In this document: in pieces, positions 60,527 through 64,000 of the stretch
How the letters are laid out: every line of letters starts with the position of its first letter
Numbering within the stretch: the first letter of the stretch is position 1
NCBI GenBank assembly: GCA_934047225.1
Contig: OW203990.1
Location: 22,671,045-22,735,044, forward strand
From: Ypsolopha sequella
Taxonomy: Eukaryota > Arthropoda > Insecta > Lepidoptera > Ypsolophidae
Reading direction: 5' to 3'
Length of the DNA: 64,000 nt
Notes under the pieces: model-generated
Databases searched by the model: none
What the model saw: the letters and a program-made list of their open reading frames with translations, nothing else
What the model was told of the DNA's origin: nothing
Translations under genes and position numbers: made by a program

Positions 60527-60941
60527 GTTATTTAATTTTCCCTTTAAGGTGACGATATGCGTTTGTTTCTTCCTCTTGTACTTAAGTTTTAAAATGATAT
60601 TACAGTTATACCTCAAGTGTGCCTTGATTTTAATATCTGATTTTAATACTGATTTTAATACGGAAATGAAGGTTTTATAACCACATTTGGGAGGTCATAC
60701 TGATGCATATTTTGCTCTAGGAGGCTTAGTTTAACCGGAATCATGTAAACACTTTCCGAATTAGCGCTAAATACGTTACTTCCGGTAAATATGCTGCCAA
60801 ATCTGCTAGAGGGCCAGGAAAATTTGTGTCCCGGGCTTTTTAGATTCGTCTACTCATGTTCTATCTGGATCCAAAGGGGCGCATTGGTTGCCAGGTGTGA
60901 AATATTTTGGCATAGTTTTAAGCTCTCCCACCCCACTACAC
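60527..60941. repeat. Right arm of the ~4-kb inverted-repeat structure
   Basis: Inverted match to 56885-57527 with about 85-90 percent identity by eye over the best 250 bases. It is intact in the part that is interrupted on the left side. Confidence 0.75.
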
Positions 60942-60992
60942 AGGTTTTTGTTTAAAGTCATTATTATGTCTCTACTAAAGACTCTTTGGTAC

Positions 60993-61754
60993 CAGTGATG
61001 GGCAAACTACGGCCCACGGGTGATCTCCGGCCCGCGAACGATTGTAATACGGCCCGCGACCATCGACCCATAAGTCACGAAATAAAAGTTCATCAATTGC
61101 AGGTCACTTTTCTATTACGAATATTAGGAAAAATTTTCTTCGCAACATGCTTTCTGACGATCACTTTTTCTTATTGCTAAATGTATCGGCATCGCAAATA
61201 GAGCTTGCCTATGATCAGATTATGAAGAAACAAAAGCAGTATCATATGTCACATGTTCCCACAAGGACCATCGCCAACGTAGCTGAAACTTCGCAGCAAT
61301 CTTAAATAGTGCACTATTGCTTGCATTATTAAACCTTTGTTCCTATTTTATGGATTACCTGCAATAAATATATATGTCCCTATTTCATAGTGTACTGTAC
61401 CTGATTTGAATATCTATAGTTCGCATTGTTTAATTTTGCATAAATAAGAGATCTTTTGATGTTATTGAAACTAATGAGTCCATAATGTTTTGCCGAATCG
61501 ATACCATTGAATTTCTTTTAAGTTTGTTTATTTTAAATTTAGTTCGTAAGTTTGTCTTTTAATTTTTTATATGTACACTTCATTGTTACGCTTTTTTTTG
61601 GCAATAAATCTGTTTTCTTTCATAAATTTATTTCGGAAAATATAAATATTTTATGTCAATCAAGAATTATATTTAAAAATTCAAAAACCTGCCCCCCCCA
61701 TAAATACTGTCTGTAAACATTGGCCCACGTAGGGAAAAAGTTTGCCCATCTCTG
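60993..61754. mobile_element. hAT-like element with GATGGGCAAAC ends
   Basis: The ends CAGTGATGGGCAAAC and GTTTGCCCATCTCTG are inverted, followed inside by CGGCCCACGG-type GC patches (left and right). I see no clean 8-base duplication, so an end may be altered. No transposase frame. Confidence 0.65.
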
Positions 61755-62089
61755 ATCTAGTCCCTGCTAAACTGCCTCGTAAACTCGGAATAAGTATGGC
61801 TAGGATTACAACATGTCTATACCTCTCGAGGTAGATCAATAAAGTGAGAGAGACCACTATATCACGCGCTATCGAGCTCGATATGGTTTGCTATGCTAGA
61901 CTAGCTGGTAGTTATATACCACGATCAAGCAAATGAAGAGACAACAGAAAAAACATGTCTTATCTTGAAAAAATTATAGGAATCGTAAGCACCTAGTATG
62001 CACCGCTATTATTAGTGCAAAAAAAAACAAATAACTTGTTTGCAAAACATATGCGCCACGATTGTGCTTAATTTTTGTTTATTATTCTC

Positions 62090-62870
62090 TAGTTATCATT
62101 TATATGCTGATGATCTGCAAATCTATCGTGTCATTTCGATGCAATTAAAGCTGGTTATGATATAAACTAACAAAATGCTTTGGCAGCTATTGATGTCATA
62201 AATGATGATCTAACAATTTTGAGGAGCGCGAAAGGTCTTCTTGGTAACCCGAAAAAATTCAAGATCATCATCATTGGTAGCAAGCACAGAACATGCGTTT
62301 GAGAGATACCATCATCTTGGGAAGTTTGCCATGGGTGTCGTACAACAGTGAAAGAATCCCTTTTGCTGACAAGGTCAAAAATCTTGGCAAATTAGCAGAC
62401 GCATGCAATTCTCATTTCATTCACTTGAAAAGCACCAACATCATGCTTGCACAAACTCTGTTACTGGTATTATTAGATTATGCGGATGTGTGCTTCGTGG
62501 ATGCCACTGAGGAACTTGTCAACAAGTTTGAGCGTCTCCAGAATCTTGGCATACCTACGTTGTATCTTTGGTCTGCGCTAGTATGATAAATGTTATGAAG
62601 CACATCAATTCACTCTCGTAGAAATATGGACATGCTTGCTTCTTGTTTAATATTTTGAATTACCCTTTCTGTCTTCTTCCCCCTCGTGACAAACTTCTGA
62701 GATCGTGTGACCTTAGGACCTTACAGGTGGCTCGTTGTCATACTAACTTTTTACTCGAAATCTTTTACTGCTCATGCTGCTCGAATGTGGAAAATACACT
62801 ATCTAAAATGTTGAAGGATAGACCGGCAGGGTCTTTTTTAAAAACGTAAATTAAAAGAGCACTTCCTTTT
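62090..62870 (+). pseudogene. Non-LTR retrotransposon reverse-transcriptase remnant
   Basis: The frame carries HLYADDLQIYR (the YADD active site of reverse transcriptase), FKIIIIGSKHR, then after frameshifts LLLVLLDYADVCFVDATEEL and NKFERLQNLGIP. A later frame has ILNYPF...PPRDKLLRS, then a Trp-Lys-rich end near 62850. The order (YADD, thumb helix with LDYAD, C-terminal tail) is that of a non-LTR ORF2. Several frame breaks and stops make it dead. I do not assign a clade. Confidence 0.8.
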
Positions 62871-62879
62871 TTACGAGTT

Positions 62880-64000
62880 TATTTATGTATAATACATTTG
62901 GTCACGCCCACAACTGAGTTGCTGCGCTCATGTCTGTCCTTAGAGGAATAAACAAAGTAATACATTTTACACATTGAAAAAAATTCAATTTCGTTTAACG
63001 CCTCTATGGCCAAACGTAGTCGGTAGTTATAAATACCACGTCTGTGGCTAAAGGTTAATTTAACGTAGTTTAATAATTTTAGTAACGACTTCACAGCTCA
63101 TTTGTACGTAATCTTTAAGTGTATAATGGAATGGAATTCCCTAAAGGTAAAAGCATTTTCCTGCACCAACTTCTTTTTATCGAAACAGGTAAAACAATTA
63201 AAGCAGCTATCATTACAACACGGACCCACTGAGTCAGAAGCAGAAAAACGCCCTCTCCGAAACAAGGAAATGTACATTATCGCGGAAAAGGTTTAAATGA
63301 TTTGACGTTAAAAATTATGAAACGTCATTATGTAGATAATGGAGAGCTTTGTTTGCTCGAGATAACTTACAATTAGTAATCGCGCAAAAGCAGTATCGTA
63401 TTACTTTCCAGAGAAGGCGATATTGTAAATGGGACCAGGTCACAGTCACACTGTGCGTTTGAAAACAAAAGTGATCCAAGTTCACGCGAGATGTAAATAC
63501 CAGATTGCATAAACCGAACATCGTTACCTGCTGGTAAGGAAATATCACCCACGCGACTAGTTGATGTATGAGAGAACACCATATCCGAAGCCGATGCGAC
63601 AATACCAGGAAAGTAAAATGGTTATATTAATAGCAGCCGTCGTTGAACTAAGTCTTGACTGATAATACTTTAGTAAGATATTAGTATTGAAATTAAATGT
63701 GAAAGTGAAAACAATTTCTCTTTCAAGTTGAAGAATTAAAAACTGTAGAGAATAAGTGATTTATGGTCACGCCTTGATAATTTAAAACGATCTTAATTTT
63801 AATTGCTGAGATAAAAGTGGTCCAATCTTAAAGAATCCTTTGGAAACTGCATAAATCTCGAGATCCATTTCGTTAAAATGGCCGTGGGACAATTTAATAC
63901 TTCCGCGAATTAACAATTACTTAAAGTTATAGTTTTGGCGATATAAGTGCAATGGCTCGATGGACCGTGGGCGGGCGATACATTGCCATAACTCCTTAAA
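62880..64000. other. Right end of window without genes
   Basis: No family match, element ends or plausible exon in the last 1.1 kb. The overlapping minus-strand frames at 63315-63602 have no support. Confidence 0.4.

Overview
The window reads as an AT-rich insect genome, most likely a moth or butterfly. That assignment is inference, from the intron-rich genes, the very dense small DNA transposons and the recurrent LINE fragments whose reading frame ends in SVVSAYPSGKQA. There is no bacterial-style gene packing. Genes are split into short exons with GT/AG borders; I placed the borders by hand from reading frame, splice motifs and phase.

Left part (1-9.2 kb, + strand): the last four coding exons of a malic enzyme (842-984, 2531-2704, 4036-4159, 8673-8809). 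The phases join and the last exon ends in TAG. Its introns hold many transposons, including an 8-bp-TSD hAT-type element with a degenerate mariner inserted inside it. An AT-rich intergenic stretch with LINE and foldback pieces (9.5-12.9 kb) separates this gene from a convergent one.

Middle (12.9-44.5 kb, - strand): one large gene for a CLK/LAMMER-family protein kinase, the Darkener of apricot (Doa) type. Ten exons (22237 down to 13159) encode a complete 378-residue catalytic part with [26 protein letters not shown] and [12 protein letters not shown]. Upstream lies a series of candidate alternative 5' coding exons: 23154-24557, 27172-27357, 30959-32875, 33319-33451, 38320-38403, 41654-42667 and 44247-44455. 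All but the last end in phase 0, exactly the phase at which the shared exon at 22237 starts. The last ends in phase 2 and fits the RS-rich exon at 33451. This suggests one kinase body fitted with many different N-termini by alternative promoters and splicing.

Right part (44.5-64 kb): I see no convincing host coding exon. It holds TTAA-flanked MITEs, hAT-type elements (one packed with CCGGATA motifs), foldback elements, LINE reverse-transcriptase fragments, and a roughly 4-kb region bounded by inverted repeats. That region encloses a broken Helitron-type helicase and a three-unit tandem repeat. It is the most unusual structure in the window, but I can explain it only in part.

Limits: exon borders, TSDs and repeat copies were found by eye. 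No alignment, transcript or database evidence was available.
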